This document shows positions 1 through 9,472 of a stretch of 47,170 nt of DNA, one piece after another. The position numbers and the translations under genes were made by a program. The notes beneath the pieces are model-generated. The model was given only the letters and a program-made list of their open reading frames with translations, searched no databases and was not told the DNA's origin. Source of the DNA: an uncultured Turicimonas sp. (lineage in GTDB: Bacteria > Pseudomonadota > Gammaproteobacteria > Burkholderiales > Burkholderiaceae_F). Position 1 is the first letter of the stretch, and each line of letters begins with the position of its first letter. The stretch lies in NCBI GenBank assembly GCA_947854175.1, contig CANTYJ010000082.1, positions 1 through 47,170 of the forward strand, given 5' to 3'.

Positions 1-1
1 C

Positions 2-85
2 CTTGTGGATGCACTGCCGGAAAAAGTGGAATGCCAGTCAGGAAATAGTGAATTTTGCAAAAATGGATTAGGACTTTACGATTGA
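2..85 (+). CDS. 3' end of an unidentified gene (partial)
   Basis: An open frame runs in from the left edge and ends at a TGA. It gives about 27 residues ending ..CKNGLGLYD with two cysteines (VECQSG, EFCKNG). The fragment is too short to recognise. A chance open frame is possible, because the other forward frames also stay open for about 20 codons. No terminator was found behind it. Confidence 0.3.
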   Translation, partial: LVDALPEKVECQSGNSEFCKNGLGLYD

Positions 86-329
86 CCGCACTTTAATTAA
101 GAATGACACGACTTTTTTACACATTGAGTGGAAGGCAGCCTCATTTCTTCATAACCTAAATCTTGGGTATTTGTCTTTTAACAAATTAACTGGAACTAAG
201 TAAAAACCCACGCAATTATCAAAAACTCTTTTCTTGAACTATTTGATATCTTTATATTCCTCGTTTTGCGGCAGTAGAAAGAAGATACTTGTACTTATTA
301 AACTTCAACCCGCCTAAGGAGACAACAAA
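86..329. other. Intergenic leader of the first lyase gene
   Basis: AT-rich non-coding stretch of about 240 bp. The only clear signal is the Shine-Dalgarno AAGGAG at about 316-321, ending 8 bases before the ATG at 330. TTGAAC (234-239) and TATATT (253-258) look like promoter hexamers but are only 13 bp apart, so I do not call them a promoter. Confidence 0.4.
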
Positions 330-1835
330 ATGGCTGAAAAAATTCATAGAGGAAAGATCAAGACACCTCCGGATCCTCTGGTCGTCAAATATTTAATTGC
401 ACCGGGTATCGAGTCAGATATCAAATACCGATATCAAGCTTTCATTGACAGCAATAAAGCTCATGTATTGATGCTAAATAAACAAGGAATCATCTCTGAC
501 AACACTGCAAAAGAGATATTAAAAATAAACAAAGAAATGGCAGATATGGGAGATACTCCAACTTTTCCCATTGATCCTGGGAGAGAAGATTTTTATTTCA
601 ACCTTGAAGCATACTTAATAGAACAGGCTGGAATTGAAATCGGTGGGCAGATGCATACGGCACGTTCCAGAAATGATTTGTATGCAACATGTGCCCGTTT
701 AGCTGTTAGAAAAGCTTATTTTGAAATTTGCGAACTCTACAACCGGATGCGCCAGGCAATCATTGATGTTGCACGCCAGAATACGGATGCTGTTTTTGCC
801 GGTTATACACATATGCAGCCATCTGAACCAATTAGCTTTGCCCATTATTGTTCGGCTGTCCTTAATGCTCTTCAAAGAGACTATAGAAGAATCTCCAATT
901 GTTTTGAGGGCTTAAATATATGTCCCCTCGGCGGTGGCTCTATGGGCTCTACAACATGGGATATTGACAGAAAGTACACAGCGAAAATGCTTGGCTTTGA
1001 CGCCCCCATTGATAATTCCATAGACTCTGTGGCTTCCAGAGATTTTGCAACTGACATTCTTGCAGCTTTATCTATAACAGCAGTTACTATTTCTCGTTTC
1101 TGTCAGGATCTTTACGTCTGGGCCACGCCAGACTACGGATATATTGAGGTTTCCGACAGTTGTGCAGTTTGCTCTTCAATTATGCCCCAAAAGAAAAATC
1201 CTTGGGTATTAGAAAGAATCAAAGGAAAGGCTGCTCATGTTGAAGGTTGCTTCATCAGTGCGTTAAATGCCATGAAAAATGTCATTTATTCTCATAACGA
1301 AGAAATCTGCGGCGAATCTGCATCCTTCCTGTTCCCCGGTATTGAAGAAATGAAGAAAATCTGTGAACTCATGGAGATAAGCATCCGAGGCATCACAGTC
1401 AAAAAAGACAAAATGCTTGAGACTGCGTGGGGAAATTTCTGTACTGTTACTGAACTGGCGAATTACTTGGTTCGTAAGGATGGTATCAGTTTCCGCATGG
1501 CTCATGATATCGTAGCTGAAGTTGTCGCTTATATGCTTGAAAACAACAAGAAAGCAAACGAAATCGGTACTGATGTGGTTAATCCCATCTTCATGAAGCT
1601 TTTTGGCAGAAAAACTTCTATGACGGACGAGGAAATCAGGTCTGCTCTTGATCCGGTTCAAATCGCCAATGCAAAGAAATGTATAGGCGGAACAGCCCCT
1701 GAAGAAGTCACACGCCAGTTAGACAGTCGACAAGCTGCTTTAGACAGAGATATCGCCGAATTAAAGCAAAGAAAAGAAGCTGTTGACTTAGCAAAACAAC
1801 GTCTTGAAGAAGAAGTCTTGAAAAAGATTTCCTAA
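330..1835 (+). CDS. Argininosuccinate lyase-like C-N lyase, copy 1
   Basis: A 501-residue member of the fumarase/aspartase superfamily, closest in motifs to argininosuccinate lyase (ASL). These are cytoplasmic tetramers that eliminate fumarate from an N-substituted aspartate. Visible motifs are HTARSRND (about 109-116), GYTHMQ (158-163) and the flexible catalytic loop SSIMPQKKNP (282-291), so the catalytic Ser and the Lys/Asn of the family are kept. It is longer than usual ASL (about 460 residues). The region after the GYTH motif reads GGGSMGSTTWDIDR, not the usual GAAALAGT..PIDR. The last ~30 residues form a charged helix. No arginine-biosynthesis gene is nearby; the neighbours are an Fe-alcohol dehydrogenase, asparaginase and aspartase. 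I infer a catabolic, fumarate-releasing lyase whose amine product is unknown. It is clearly paralogous to the gene at 7622-9127. The start is supported by AAGGAG. Confidence 0.85.
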   Translation: MAEKIHRGKIKTPPDPLVVKYLIAPGIESDIKYRYQAFIDSNKAHVLMLNKQGIISDNTAKEILKINKEMADMGDTPTFPIDPGREDFYFNLEAYLIEQAGIEIGGQMHTARSRNDLYATCARLAVRKAYFEICELYNRMRQAIIDVARQNTDAVFAGYTHMQPSEPISFAHYCSAVLNALQRDYRRISNCFEGLNICPLGGGSMGSTTWDIDRKYTAKMLGFDAPIDNSIDSVASRDFATDILAALSITAVTISRFCQDLYVWATPDYGYIEVSDSCAVCSSIMPQKKNPWVLERIKGKAAHVEGCFISALNAMKNVIYSHNEEICGESASFLFPGIEEMKKICELMEISIRGITVKKDKMLETAWGNFCTVTELANYLVRKDGISFRMAHDIVAEVVAYMLENNKKANEIGTDVVNPIFMKLFGRKTSMTDEEIRSALDPVQIANAKKCIGGTAPEEVTRQLDSRQAALDRDIAELKQRKEAVDLAKQRLEEEVLKKIS

Positions 1836-1856
1836 CTTCTATTCATTAAATTTTTG

Positions 1857-1887
1857 ACCGCTCTGTTTTAGATAATGACAGAGCGGT
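1857..1887 (+). promoter_or_regulatory. Intergenic hairpin just before the Fe-ADH start
   Basis: A perfect 9-bp stem, ACCGCTCTG (1857-1865) and CAGAGCGGT (1879-1887), with a 13-nt loop. No U-tract follows. The stem ends three bases before CAGGAG, the probable ribosome binding site of the GTG start at 1903. It may be a weak terminator, an RNA-stabilising or processing hairpin, or a translational control element between the lyase and the dehydrogenase. Confidence 0.5.
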
Positions 1888-1902
1888 TCAGGAGTCTCTA
1901 AC

Positions 1903-3072
1903 GTGTTTTCTATTTATATCCCAACTGAATTTATTTTTGGTTCCGGAGCATTGAAACAATTATCGCAATTGAAGCTTCCGGGAAAGAAAGCTTTAATAGT
2001 AACTAGTAAAGGCAAGTCAATTATTAAAAACGGAGCATTAGGACTTTTGCAAGAACAATTAGAAAAACAAGAAATAGGATATACCGTCTTCAACGAAATT
2101 GAGGCCAACCCTGAGAAAACTACAATTATGAGAGGAGCCGAAGTTGCTAGGGAGAACTCATGTGACTTCGTTATTGGTTTAGGAGGCGGATCGCCAATGG
2201 ATGCCTCAAAGGCCATAGCTTTGATGGCAACAAATTCAGGCGACTTATGGGATTATTGCATGCGAGGTACCGGCAAGAAGCTGCAGCCTGCGAATAAAGC
2301 GCTTCCTATCGTATGCATTACAACCACAGCAGGAACAGGCTCCGAGGCAGATGCCAGTGGGATGATAAATAACGTTCAAACAAATGAAAAATTTGGAATC
2401 TCCGGACCTTCTCTTTTTCCTACGTTATCGGTCATCGACCCAGAGTTGATGGTTTCGGTTCCGCCGCTTTATTCTGCTTACCAAGGCCTCGATGCTTTAT
2501 TTCATTTAACCGAAGCTTACTTATCAACAAAAGCAAACTTTTTCAACGAAATGTGCGCGATCACCGGAGTAGAGCATATTGGAAAGTATCTTGTAAGATC
2601 TATTAAAAATGGCAATGATCTAGAAGCCCGAGAACATATGGCGTTTGCCAATACAATGGGCGGTTTTGTTATGTCTACAGGAAAGCTTATGAGTCAGCAT
2701 TCTCTTGAGCATACTCTCAGTGCCTTTCATCCTGATCTGCCTCATGGCGCCGGTTTAGTTCTTATATGTAGAGCATACTTTGGCCTGTTCATAAAGAAAG
2801 GAGTACGTAAGGAGAAATTTATCCGTCTTGCAAAAGCTCTGGGGAAACAAGATACTTCACAACCAGAAGACTTTCTTACGGCCTTGGACGGCTTAATTAA
2901 AGAATGTGGATTAGATCACATTCGTATGGCGGACTGGAATATTAAAGAAGAAGAACTAGCTAGAATTGCTTGTGAAACTTATAAAAACTTCAATGACTTG
3001 TTCTATAACGATCCTGTCCTCTTGACTGAAGAAGAATGCGTTCAAATTTATCAAGAAAGTTTTAACCGATAA
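1903..3072 (+). CDS. Iron-containing alcohol dehydrogenase
   Basis: A 389-residue group III (Fe-dependent) alcohol dehydrogenase, the usual length. It interconverts an aldehyde or ketone and an alcohol with NAD(P)H. The nucleotide-binding motif GGGSPMDASK is at about 92-101. The metal ligands are visible as Asp and His in GLDALFHLTEAY and two more His in HSLEHTLSAFHPDLPHG. The start is GTG at 1903, preceded by CAGGAG. It lies 67 bp behind the lyase in the same direction, separated by a hairpin, so the two are probably co-expressed. I infer that it may reduce or oxidise an aldehyde derived from the lyase pathway. The substrate cannot be read from the sequence. Confidence 0.88.
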   Translation: MFSIYIPTEFIFGSGALKQLSQLKLPGKKALIVTSKGKSIIKNGALGLLQEQLEKQEIGYTVFNEIEANPEKTTIMRGAEVARENSCDFVIGLGGGSPMDASKAIALMATNSGDLWDYCMRGTGKKLQPANKALPIVCITTTAGTGSEADASGMINNVQTNEKFGISGPSLFPTLSVIDPELMVSVPPLYSAYQGLDALFHLTEAYLSTKANFFNEMCAITGVEHIGKYLVRSIKNGNDLEAREHMAFANTMGGFVMSTGKLMSQHSLEHTLSAFHPDLPHGAGLVLICRAYFGLFIKKGVRKEKFIRLAKALGKQDTSQPEDFLTALDGLIKECGLDHIRMADWNIKEEELARIACETYKNFNDLFYNDPVLLTEEECVQIYQESFNR

Positions 3073-3081
3073 CAGGATCAA

Positions 3082-3115
3082 GGCAGGTGTTAAATACCTG
3101 CTCTTATTTTTGTTT
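3082..3115 (+). terminator. Terminator of the lyase/Fe-ADH unit
   Basis: Stem GCAGGT (3083-3088) pairs with ACCTGC (3096-3101), followed by TCTTATTTTTGTTT. It sits between the converging Fe-ADH and LysR genes and overlaps the LysR stop codon. The U-tract is on the plus strand only. Confidence 0.75.
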
Positions 3116-4079
3116 AGAGGATATGAATAAATTGAGTTAATCCAGGATGAGCCTCTCGCATCTGAGAAAGAACTTCTTTCTGAAAAATTTCTCTGCACAA
3201 CCCTGCAACTTCATTTGCCAGTTGCGAAAAACTTTCATCACTATAAAGAACAAAGTATGTGCGCTTAGCATCCAAAGAAAATTTTATAAAGTCTACATCC
3301 TTTGAATGATTAGGTACGGTCAAAATATTTAAGGGTGGACAGATGGTCCAACCCACACCGGATGATACCAACGACAACATTGAAATATTATTGTCTACCT
3401 CTATTCTCCGAATATCCTTAAAATGAAACGAACGATAGATTCTTTCAGCCTGTACAAAATCGTATGTTTCCTGAGAATATCTTAAATAAGACAGCCCTTC
3501 TACCACTGAACAAAACTCTTTTAGGTTCCTAATAATCTTGCCTTGTGTAAGCTTACTAGGCAACACAATTAGAAAATCTTCTTCGTAAATTGGTATAGCC
3601 TGCATATTTTCCAGACCCTGCAAGGAATCAGTAGCGATTGCTATGTCAACAGCATTCTTCCTCAACATTTGGGTTACCTGAGGAGTTGTACCAGAACTGG
3701 TGAATAGATTGCCCGTCATGTCCAGTAATTTTGGAAATAAATCAGGTGAAACACAACTAGCAATACATGTGGAGAACCCTATTCTTAGATCAGGTTTATT
3801 CCCCAAAAGGGCACTTTGAATGTTATCTGTCAAATAGTCCAGTTCATCGATAATATTGATCGCGTATTTCTGCAAAATACGTCCAGCTCTTGTCAGTTGA
3901 ATTGGCCGTGTCTGCCTATCAAAAACCGGGGTACCCAAAGAACTTTCCATTTTCTTGATAGCCGCAGAAATTGCCGGTTGGCTCTTTCCCAGAACTTTAG
4001 CAGCTCTAGTCATATTACAATCTTTAGCCGTTTCTACAAATAACCTTAAGGCACTTAAGTCAAATCCGTTGTCCGGCAT
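3114..4079 (-). CDS. LysR-family transcriptional regulator
   Basis: A 321-residue LysR regulator. The N-terminal winged helix-turn-helix is visible as FDLSALRLFVETAKDCNMTR, then AAKVLGKSQPAISAAIKKME, and an effector-binding domain of the periplasmic-binding type follows. I chose the ATG at 4079 (MPDNGFDL) because GGAGG lies just upstream with good spacing. An in-frame ATG at 4115 lacks such a site. The gene converges with the Fe-ADH gene and lies downstream of, and co-directional with, the asparaginase gene. It is the only regulator in the lyase cluster and may control it; the effector is unknown. Confidence 0.85.
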   Translation of the reverse strand: MPDNGFDLSALRLFVETAKDCNMTRAAKVLGKSQPAISAAIKKMESSLGTPVFDRQTRPIQLTRAGRILQKYAINIIDELDYLTDNIQSALLGNKPDLRIGFSTCIASCVSPDLFPKLLDMTGNLFTSSGTTPQVTQMLRKNAVDIAIATDSLQGLENMQAIPIYEEDFLIVLPSKLTQGKIIRNLKEFCSVVEGLSYLRYSQETYDFVQAERIYRSFHFKDIRRIEVDNNISMLSLVSSGVGWTICPPLNILTVPNHSKDVDFIKFSLDAKRTYFVLYSDESFSQLANEVAGLCREIFQKEVLSQMREAHPGLTQFIHIL

Positions 4080-4180
4080 ATTTCCTCCGCCCATGATGGT
4101 TCTCTTATTCATCATTTTATGGTTTTTACACTATTTTTTGTTGCTTCCGTCCCATGCTCCGTTTATTAACAATCAAAAAC

Positions 4181-4224
4181 TCTTAAAATTGGCGACGAAG
4201 AATACAACATATATTCTCGCCGCC
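4181..4224 (-). terminator. Terminator of the asparaginase gene
   Basis: On the minus strand a stem GGCGGCGAGAAT pairs with ATTCTTCGTCGCC (one mismatch, one bulge), followed by AATTTTAAGA. It lies about 17 bp beyond the asparaginase stop and ahead of the LysR gene. Confidence 0.6.
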
Positions 4225-4240
4225 GATTGAATATTAACTA

Positions 4241-5293
4241 TTAATATTCATTAAACATTCTTTGAATTTCTTTAGGATCCTTGGTTTTGGTTAAGGCCAA
4301 CTGAAGCAAAATTCGTGCTTTTTGAGGGCTCAAAGTTCCACTGTTTAAGAAACCTTCATCTATCCAGGATTGGCTTGCCGGGGTAGTAGGTCCATTTTGA
4401 ACTCTGGCGCTACGCATAACCACAACACCTTTTTTGACTGCATCAACTAACCCCGGTTCAGCATCTTTATGAATCGACCCATTACCTGTTCCTGCATGAA
4501 CAATGCCTTTAGCACCAGCCTTCACAGCGGCATCAGCCATGACACGATCATCGTTGACGTGTGAGTAGATAATATCAACTCTCGGAAGCTCTTGTAGGTT
4601 TGACACATCGAATTCTGAATTCTTCGTATGACGTTTTGTCGACTGTCTATAGAAATTAACCTTACCGCCTTCTAAATATCCTAAGAAACCAAGTTCTGGT
4701 GCCTTGAAGGTAGCAACATTGGTTGTATTTGTCTTGGTGACATCACGAGCACCGTTAATTTCGTCATTGAGAGCTACCAACACACCTTTTCCTTTTGCTT
4801 CTGGTGCGACCGCAACCCTAACTGCATTCAGAAGATTCATCGGACCATCTGCACTGATGGCAGTGGCCGGTCTCATCGCTCCAACCAAAACTACAGGTTT
4901 ATCACTGTGAGTAACAAGATTAAGGAAATAAGCGGTCTCCTCTAAAGTGTCCGTACCGTGAGTAATAACAACACCGGAAACTTTTGGATCAGCAAGTAAT
5001 TCATTTACCCGTTTGGCTAGTTTCAGCCAAACATCGTTTGTCATATCATTACTACCAATTTTTGCAACTTGCTCGCCTGAAACGACTGCAATATCTTTCA
5101 TCTCGGGTACAGCGTCAATCAGTGTTTGAATGGCCAATTCACCTGCTTTATACCCTGTTACATCGGTTTTTGAGGCAGAACTTCCGGCAATTGTTCCTCC
5201 GGTAGCGAGAATTTTAACTTGAGGTAAATCTGCAGCAACAACCGAAAAAGAAAGAGGAATTAATGCAGACAAAATCAAATGAGATAATTTCAT
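4241..5293 (-). CDS. ansB: Type II (periplasmic) L-asparaginase
   Basis: A 350-residue asparaginase that hydrolyses asparagine to aspartate and ammonia. It begins with a Sec signal peptide (MKLSHLILSALIPLSFSVVA, probable cleavage before or within ADLPQ), so it acts in the periplasm. Both catalytic threonine motifs are present: ATGGTIAGS at about 30-38 and THGTDTLEET at about 111-120. VGAMRP and LNDEINGARDV are typical of the type II family. The product aspartate could be imported and deaminated to fumarate by the aspartase-like enzyme at 9473. Type II enzymes are often induced anaerobically; no clear operator was seen upstream. Confidence 0.93.
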   Translation of the reverse strand: MKLSHLILSALIPLSFSVVAADLPQVKILATGGTIAGSSASKTDVTGYKAGELAIQTLIDAVPEMKDIAVVSGEQVAKIGSNDMTNDVWLKLAKRVNELLADPKVSGVVITHGTDTLEETAYFLNLVTHSDKPVVLVGAMRPATAISADGPMNLLNAVRVAVAPEAKGKGVLVALNDEINGARDVTKTNTTNVATFKAPELGFLGYLEGGKVNFYRQSTKRHTKNSEFDVSNLQELPRVDIIYSHVNDDRVMADAAVKAGAKGIVHAGTGNGSIHKDAEPGLVDAVKKGVVVMRSARVQNGPTTPASQSWIDEGFLNSGTLSPQKARILLQLALTKTKDPKEIQRMFNEY

Positions 5294-5489
5294 AAAGGTC
5301 TCCCTGAGGTGCTAGTAATATTTATCGTTTTTGAGCACAAAACCGCTACAAAAAGATAGTGTGAAACGAAACTCGATCTGGTATAAAAAAATTGTATAGC
5401 TTTTTTTTAAGCCTGTTTTCACTATTCGTTTTTTTTATAACTCACAATAAATATTATTTGTTCGGTTAGAAAACAACTAAAACAGAGAG

Positions 5490-6386
5490 TTAAAAATCAG
5501 CTGAATTATCAGCTGAATTAATGGCCTTTTCTGCTCTTTTGGTCAATACGGTAGCTATCATGCAGGCAATTGCAACAATAGTCATTCCCAAAGTAGTTAT
5601 GAGAGAAAGGTTGTTATCAAAAAGCACTATTCCTAAAATTTCCGATATCGGGATAGCAGTAAATCCCAAACAAGAGACAAGAAGCAAATTCCCTCCGATC
5701 CATGCTCTTGCTTCAAATACAAGCCCTCCAAGTCCGCACAGTGCCATCCCAAGAATAAATGAAGTACTTTCAATAGACGGTGGTAAATGTAGACCGTTCT
5801 CAAAAATATTGGCCGCTATAAAAGTGAATACTGAACAAAAGCAAGCAAAATAAAAAACAATCCGCCAGACAGGTTCACCTTTTCTTCCAAGTCTGCGGAC
5901 CTGAGAGTAAATAATCAAATCCAAGATGGCCACAGTAAAACATAGAAGGGAAGGCACCTGCTGTCCATCAGCGAATGTAGGTCTTAACGTTATCACTATT
6001 CCGATAAATCCCAAAACAATGGTACCAATTAATGACCAGGGAACCGGAATACGATGGGAATAGTAATACCCAATAAAAAATAACGACAAAAATAGTGGGG
6101 ACGTGTAAGTTAATGTGATGTTAGTTCCTAACGGAAGAGACTCCAAAGTGTAATACCAAAGGCAAACAGATATTGTTCCAAGTACACCGCGAATAACATG
6201 CCCACCAATATAGTTAGGCATTAAAGAACGGCCTGTTGACAGAGCAAAAACTGCAATAACTAAGGCAATAATAAAAGAACGATAAAAAGCCAGTTCAAAA
6301 GCTGAAAGGGAACTATTTAACTTTACAAAAGCTGCCATCAGAGAAAAGGAAAGTGCTGAGGCTACAGCCCAGAGAGAAGTCTTCAT
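5490..6386 (-). CDS. EamA/DMT-family permease 1
   Basis: A 298-residue, very hydrophobic protein with about ten membrane segments in two repeated halves, the pattern of drug/metabolite transporters (EamA). It starts MKTSLWAVASALSFSLMAAF, with the typical first helix followed by FYRSFIIALVI. The C-terminus contains a small repeat, SADNSADF, encoded by a tandem of about 15 bp. Such permeases move amino acids, nucleobases or other metabolites across the inner membrane, usually outward. The substrate is unknown. It sits between asparaginase and a second EamA gene, all on the minus strand, which suggests a link to the amino-acid lyase pathway. Confidence 0.8.
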   Translation of the reverse strand: MKTSLWAVASALSFSLMAAFVKLNSSLSAFELAFYRSFIIALVIAVFALSTGRSLMPNYIGGHVIRGVLGTISVCLWYYTLESLPLGTNITLTYTSPLFLSLFFIGYYYSHRIPVPWSLIGTIVLGFIGIVITLRPTFADGQQVPSLLCFTVAILDLIIYSQVRRLGRKGEPVWRIVFYFACFCSVFTFIAANIFENGLHLPPSIESTSFILGMALCGLGGLVFEARAWIGGNLLLVSCLGFTAIPISEILGIVLFDNNLSLITTLGMTIVAIACMIATVLTKRAEKAINSADNSADF

Positions 6387-6546
6387 AACTTACACCTACA
6401 AAAATATACCTATGGCCACTATGTTGGTAGCTTTCTAAATTGTTCCTAAGAAAAAGGTTTTATAAAGATATCCTGATTCAATGATAGAAACACCGTAACA
6501 TAACAATAAAAAAAGTCGTTTTATTACATCTAATTTAACCAGAACG

Positions 6547-7491
6547 CTAAACTTCAACACCTTTTTTCTCAAATATTTTTAACGTGCATATAACTCCACT
6601 AAGCAAAAGAACCATTCCGATAACTAAAGAAATACTCGGTATCTCTTTTGTATAGATAAGTCCCCATAAAACTGAAAAAATAGTCTCAAAAACAAGCATT
6701 GGACCAACAACAGTTGTCGGTACTCTCTGACTCATAGCATTCCATAAAGCTGTAGCGCAGAAGGAACAAGCGGTACCGGCAAAAATCATCCATCCTACAA
6801 AATGCATAGGTCTTGGTCCCAATAAGTTCTCCATGTCTCCAACAGTGGACCAACAAACAAAATAAGCAATAAGACCAATTGGTAATAAGACAATACATTG
6901 CATGCTAGTAAAGAATACAGGGCTGACCTTAGGATGCTCCAAAAGCCAATCTGCATTCTTAATGGGGTACCAAGTCCACATTGCGGTTGAACTAATAGCA
7001 AAGATGATTCCTATTAAAAAGTCAAATGCTCCCGTATTACTTTGCATAGAATCAACTAAACCACTCCAATTCGAACAAAAGAGTCCCGTTAAAATCAGAA
7101 CTAATGGAAGAGACAAGTGAGCCAGCGGAACAAATTTTTTGTTCCTTCTTTTGTCTCTTTCATTACTGATCAAGGCAACACAAACGGGTACAAGCCCAAA
7201 AAATGTAGCGGCTAGTGCAACCCCTGCGTACTGAACTGCCGTAAAAAGACACCAAGGTTGAATAAGATTACCCACAAGACTTAAAACAATTGTAAAGTTC
7301 CAGTCTTTCGTAGTTACAAACCTAAGGAAATGCCTTTGAATCCATAAGCCACCAACGGCGGTTAACCCCATAACAATTGCCCTGGCTATTGAAATATAGA
7401 TAGTGTTGTACTCAGGAAGGAAGAGGGTTAACAAATAAGTTAGCCCCCACAAAGCACAAGCAAGCAGTCCTAATAAAACGCCAAAAAACAT
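6547..7491 (-). CDS. EamA/DMT-family permease 2
   Basis: A 314-residue inner-membrane protein with about ten hydrophobic segments. The first is MFFGVLLGLLACALWGLTYL, with the ALWG motif common at the start of EamA permeases; the last ends in a charged tail (IFEKKGVEV). It is only distantly similar to the neighbouring permease at 5490, so this is not a recent tandem duplication. It follows the second lyase gene on the same strand but is separated from it by a terminator. The substrate is unknown; an amino acid or amine linked to the lyases is an inference. Confidence 0.8.
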   Translation of the reverse strand: MFFGVLLGLLACALWGLTYLLTLFLPEYNTIYISIARAIVMGLTAVGGLWIQRHFLRFVTTKDWNFTIVLSLVGNLIQPWCLFTAVQYAGVALAATFFGLVPVCVALISNERDKRRNKKFVPLAHLSLPLVLILTGLFCSNWSGLVDSMQSNTGAFDFLIGIIFAISSTAMWTWYPIKNADWLLEHPKVSPVFFTSMQCIVLLPIGLIAYFVCWSTVGDMENLLGPRPMHFVGWMIFAGTACSFCATALWNAMSQRVPTTVVGPMLVFETIFSVLWGLIYTKEIPSISLVIGMVLLLSGVICTLKIFEKKGVEV

Positions 7492-7565
7492 ATAATTGTC
7501 TCCGACCCATATTAATCAGAACGAATGCTTTTGATTTTCTTTAAAAAGCACCTGAAAAACAGATA

Positions 7566-7602
7566 AAAAAGGATCTCCGCATTTCTGATGAAGAGATCCT
7601 TT
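7566..7602 (-). terminator. Terminator of lyase copy 2
   Basis: On the minus strand AAGGATCTC (7593-7601) pairs with GAGATCCTT (7569-7577), a perfect 9-bp stem followed by TTTTTATC. It lies 20 bp beyond the lyase stop codon. It separates the lyase from the downstream EamA permease. Confidence 0.85.
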
Positions 7603-7621
7603 AAGTAACTAAATTAAATCG

Positions 7622-9127
7622 TTAGCCAATTGTCTCCTCAACAGCAAGCTCCAACCGCCTATGAGCCTCTTCAATTTGTTCTTTTTTCTTGGCCAGATTT
7701 AGATTATCGTTGTTCAACTTTTCTTTCAAAACCATTAATTGCCTTGTTACTTCTTCAGGTGCAGTACCACCTAATACCTCCTTAGACTCGGCGTTCTTTA
7801 CTGGATCCAGTGCTATTTGAATTTGTTCATCAGTAATTGTTAAAGGTTTATTAAATAATTCCAAACTTATCCTATCCAAATCTTCTTTTGTAATTTGATT
7901 AGCTTTTAAGTCTTTTTCAGTTAAGAATCCAACCATATGTGCGACGATTTCATGAGCTGCTCTAAATGAAATTCCTTCAACTCTCACTAAAGTGTTTGCA
8001 AGCTCAGTGACTGTAGAGAAGTTCTTTCTTGCTGTCTCTACCGCTTTATCGGTCCTAACTTTGATATCTTTCAAAGATACGGATAACAAAGTCAAGATAT
8101 TAGAAACTTCTTTCAACTGAGGCCAGAAAGATCCGATCATATCCATGGATTCCATTGTAAATGCGTAAGGAACTCCTTTGTAAATCATCCATGCGGTGTC
8201 ATCTAAGCCTTTCACACGAGCACAAAATGTATTGACTGATTCAAAAGTCCAGGGATTCTTTTTCTGAGGCATGATAGAAGAACAAACCGCAACAGAATCG
8301 GAAATTTCTACATACCCATAGTCAGGGGTAGCCCAGATTCTGATATCTGTGGCCAAGCGGCTTAAATTACTGGCAAGAATTGCTAACGAAGACATCAATT
8401 GCAAGATGTAATCTCTTGAGCATACACAATCGAGAGAATTCTCCATCGGAGCATCAAACCCTAAAAGCTCAGTTGTGTATTCACGATCAATATTCCATGT
8501 TGTTGAGCCCATTGAGCCACCACCCAGGGGATTTAGATTTGTTGTATTCCAAACTTGAATAATCCTCCGAAAATCACGAGATAAGGCCTGACTAACTGCT
8601 GAAAGATAGTGAGCAAAAGTCATTGGTTCTGAGGGCTGCAAATGTGTATAACCGGACATAACAGAATTCTTATTTTTTTCAGCGAGTTCTATCAATAACT
8701 TGCGGAAACTGTTAAGTTCTTTGCCAATCTGAAGAATGGCGTTTCTTACTTCCATTCTGTCGACTGTTGCATGAAGATCATTTCGACTGCGAGCTGTGTG
8801 TTGCTGGCCTCCAACTTCCATCCCGACTTTTCCAATGAGATAGTTCTCAAGATTGAAATACATTTCTTCAAGTTCAGGAGTTATTTCGAAGGTAGGTTTA
8901 TTTCCCATAGCTGCCATTTCGCAAGCAACACCAAGTATTGCCTTAGCAACCGGCTTTTTTATAATGCCTTGTTTTTCAAGCATTAAAACATGAGCTTTAT
9001 TTACATCGATATAGATTTGATAGGAGCGCTCAACCTCTTCATCCGTTAAAGTTGGAGCAACCATAATATTTGTTACTTCTTTTGCCGGAGGTTCTTTGAG
9101 TCTACCTCTTTCAATTTTATTTCCCAT
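7622..9127 (-). CDS. Argininosuccinate lyase-like C-N lyase, copy 2
   Basis: A 501-residue lyase, the same length as the gene at 330-1835 and similar along its whole length, so the two are paralogues. It keeps HTARSRND (110-117), GYTHLQ (159-164), GGGSMGSTTWNIDR and SSIMPQKKNP (283-292). The catalytic machinery of the ASL branch of the fumarase/aspartase superfamily is therefore intact. The two proteins differ at many positions in the middle and C-terminal thirds, which shape the substrate pocket, so different amine substrates are plausible. It ends in a charged helix. The expected product is fumarate plus an amine or amino acid. It is transcribed divergently from the aspartase-like gene across a 345-bp gap. 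Confidence 0.85.
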   Translation of the reverse strand: MGNKIERGRLKEPPAKEVTNIMVAPTLTDEEVERSYQIYIDVNKAHVLMLEKQGIIKKPVAKAILGVACEMAAMGNKPTFEITPELEEMYFNLENYLIGKVGMEVGGQQHTARSRNDLHATVDRMEVRNAILQIGKELNSFRKLLIELAEKNKNSVMSGYTHLQPSEPMTFAHYLSAVSQALSRDFRRIIQVWNTTNLNPLGGGSMGSTTWNIDREYTTELLGFDAPMENSLDCVCSRDYILQLMSSLAILASNLSRLATDIRIWATPDYGYVEISDSVAVCSSIMPQKKNPWTFESVNTFCARVKGLDDTAWMIYKGVPYAFTMESMDMIGSFWPQLKEVSNILTLLSVSLKDIKVRTDKAVETARKNFSTVTELANTLVRVEGISFRAAHEIVAHMVGFLTEKDLKANQITKEDLDRISLELFNKPLTITDEQIQIALDPVKNAESKEVLGGTAPEEVTRQLMVLKEKLNNDNLNLAKKKEQIEEAHRRLELAVEETIG

Positions 9128-9472
9128 TCTTGTCTCCTTGAGATCTTTGTTAATCGATTTTTTTTATCCTAACGAAGACTTTATTTGGCTTGTACGAACA
9201 TCAAAAAAAATTATCCGTAAAGATAAAACTTTTCTATGGTTTACCTTCTCTCTTTTAATGCAATACGGATTTTTTTAAACTGGCTCCAGTTTTTTTATTG
9301 AAATTAAGAAATTCAAATAATCATATGCACAGTTAAAAATTAGGAATGTTTGGCACTAAAAGTTTTAAACGCACCATATCTTTTAACTTTTAGACAGAGC
9401 CACAGAGTTCTTCATTGGCAACTAAGGATTTAGATTCAATAATCATGTGACTTAACTCTTTTGGAGGAGAAA
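9128..9472. other. Divergent intergenic region between two lyases
   Basis: A 345-bp AT-rich gap from which lyase copy 2 (minus) and the aspartase-like gene (plus) diverge. Shared regulation is likely, and a LysR site could lie here, but I see no clear palindrome. GGAGGAG at about 9463-9469 is the ribosome binding site that fixes the GTG start at 9473. Confidence 0.5.

Noticed and set aside
5505..5520. Tandem ATCAGCTGAATT copies as an operator
   Set aside because: They lie in the 3' coding end of the EamA gene and only give the SADNSADF repeat.
9340..9370. TTTGGCACTAAAAGTTTTA as a sigma-54 promoter for the aspartase-like gene
   Set aside because: The -24 element fits, but the essential GC of the -12 element is missing.
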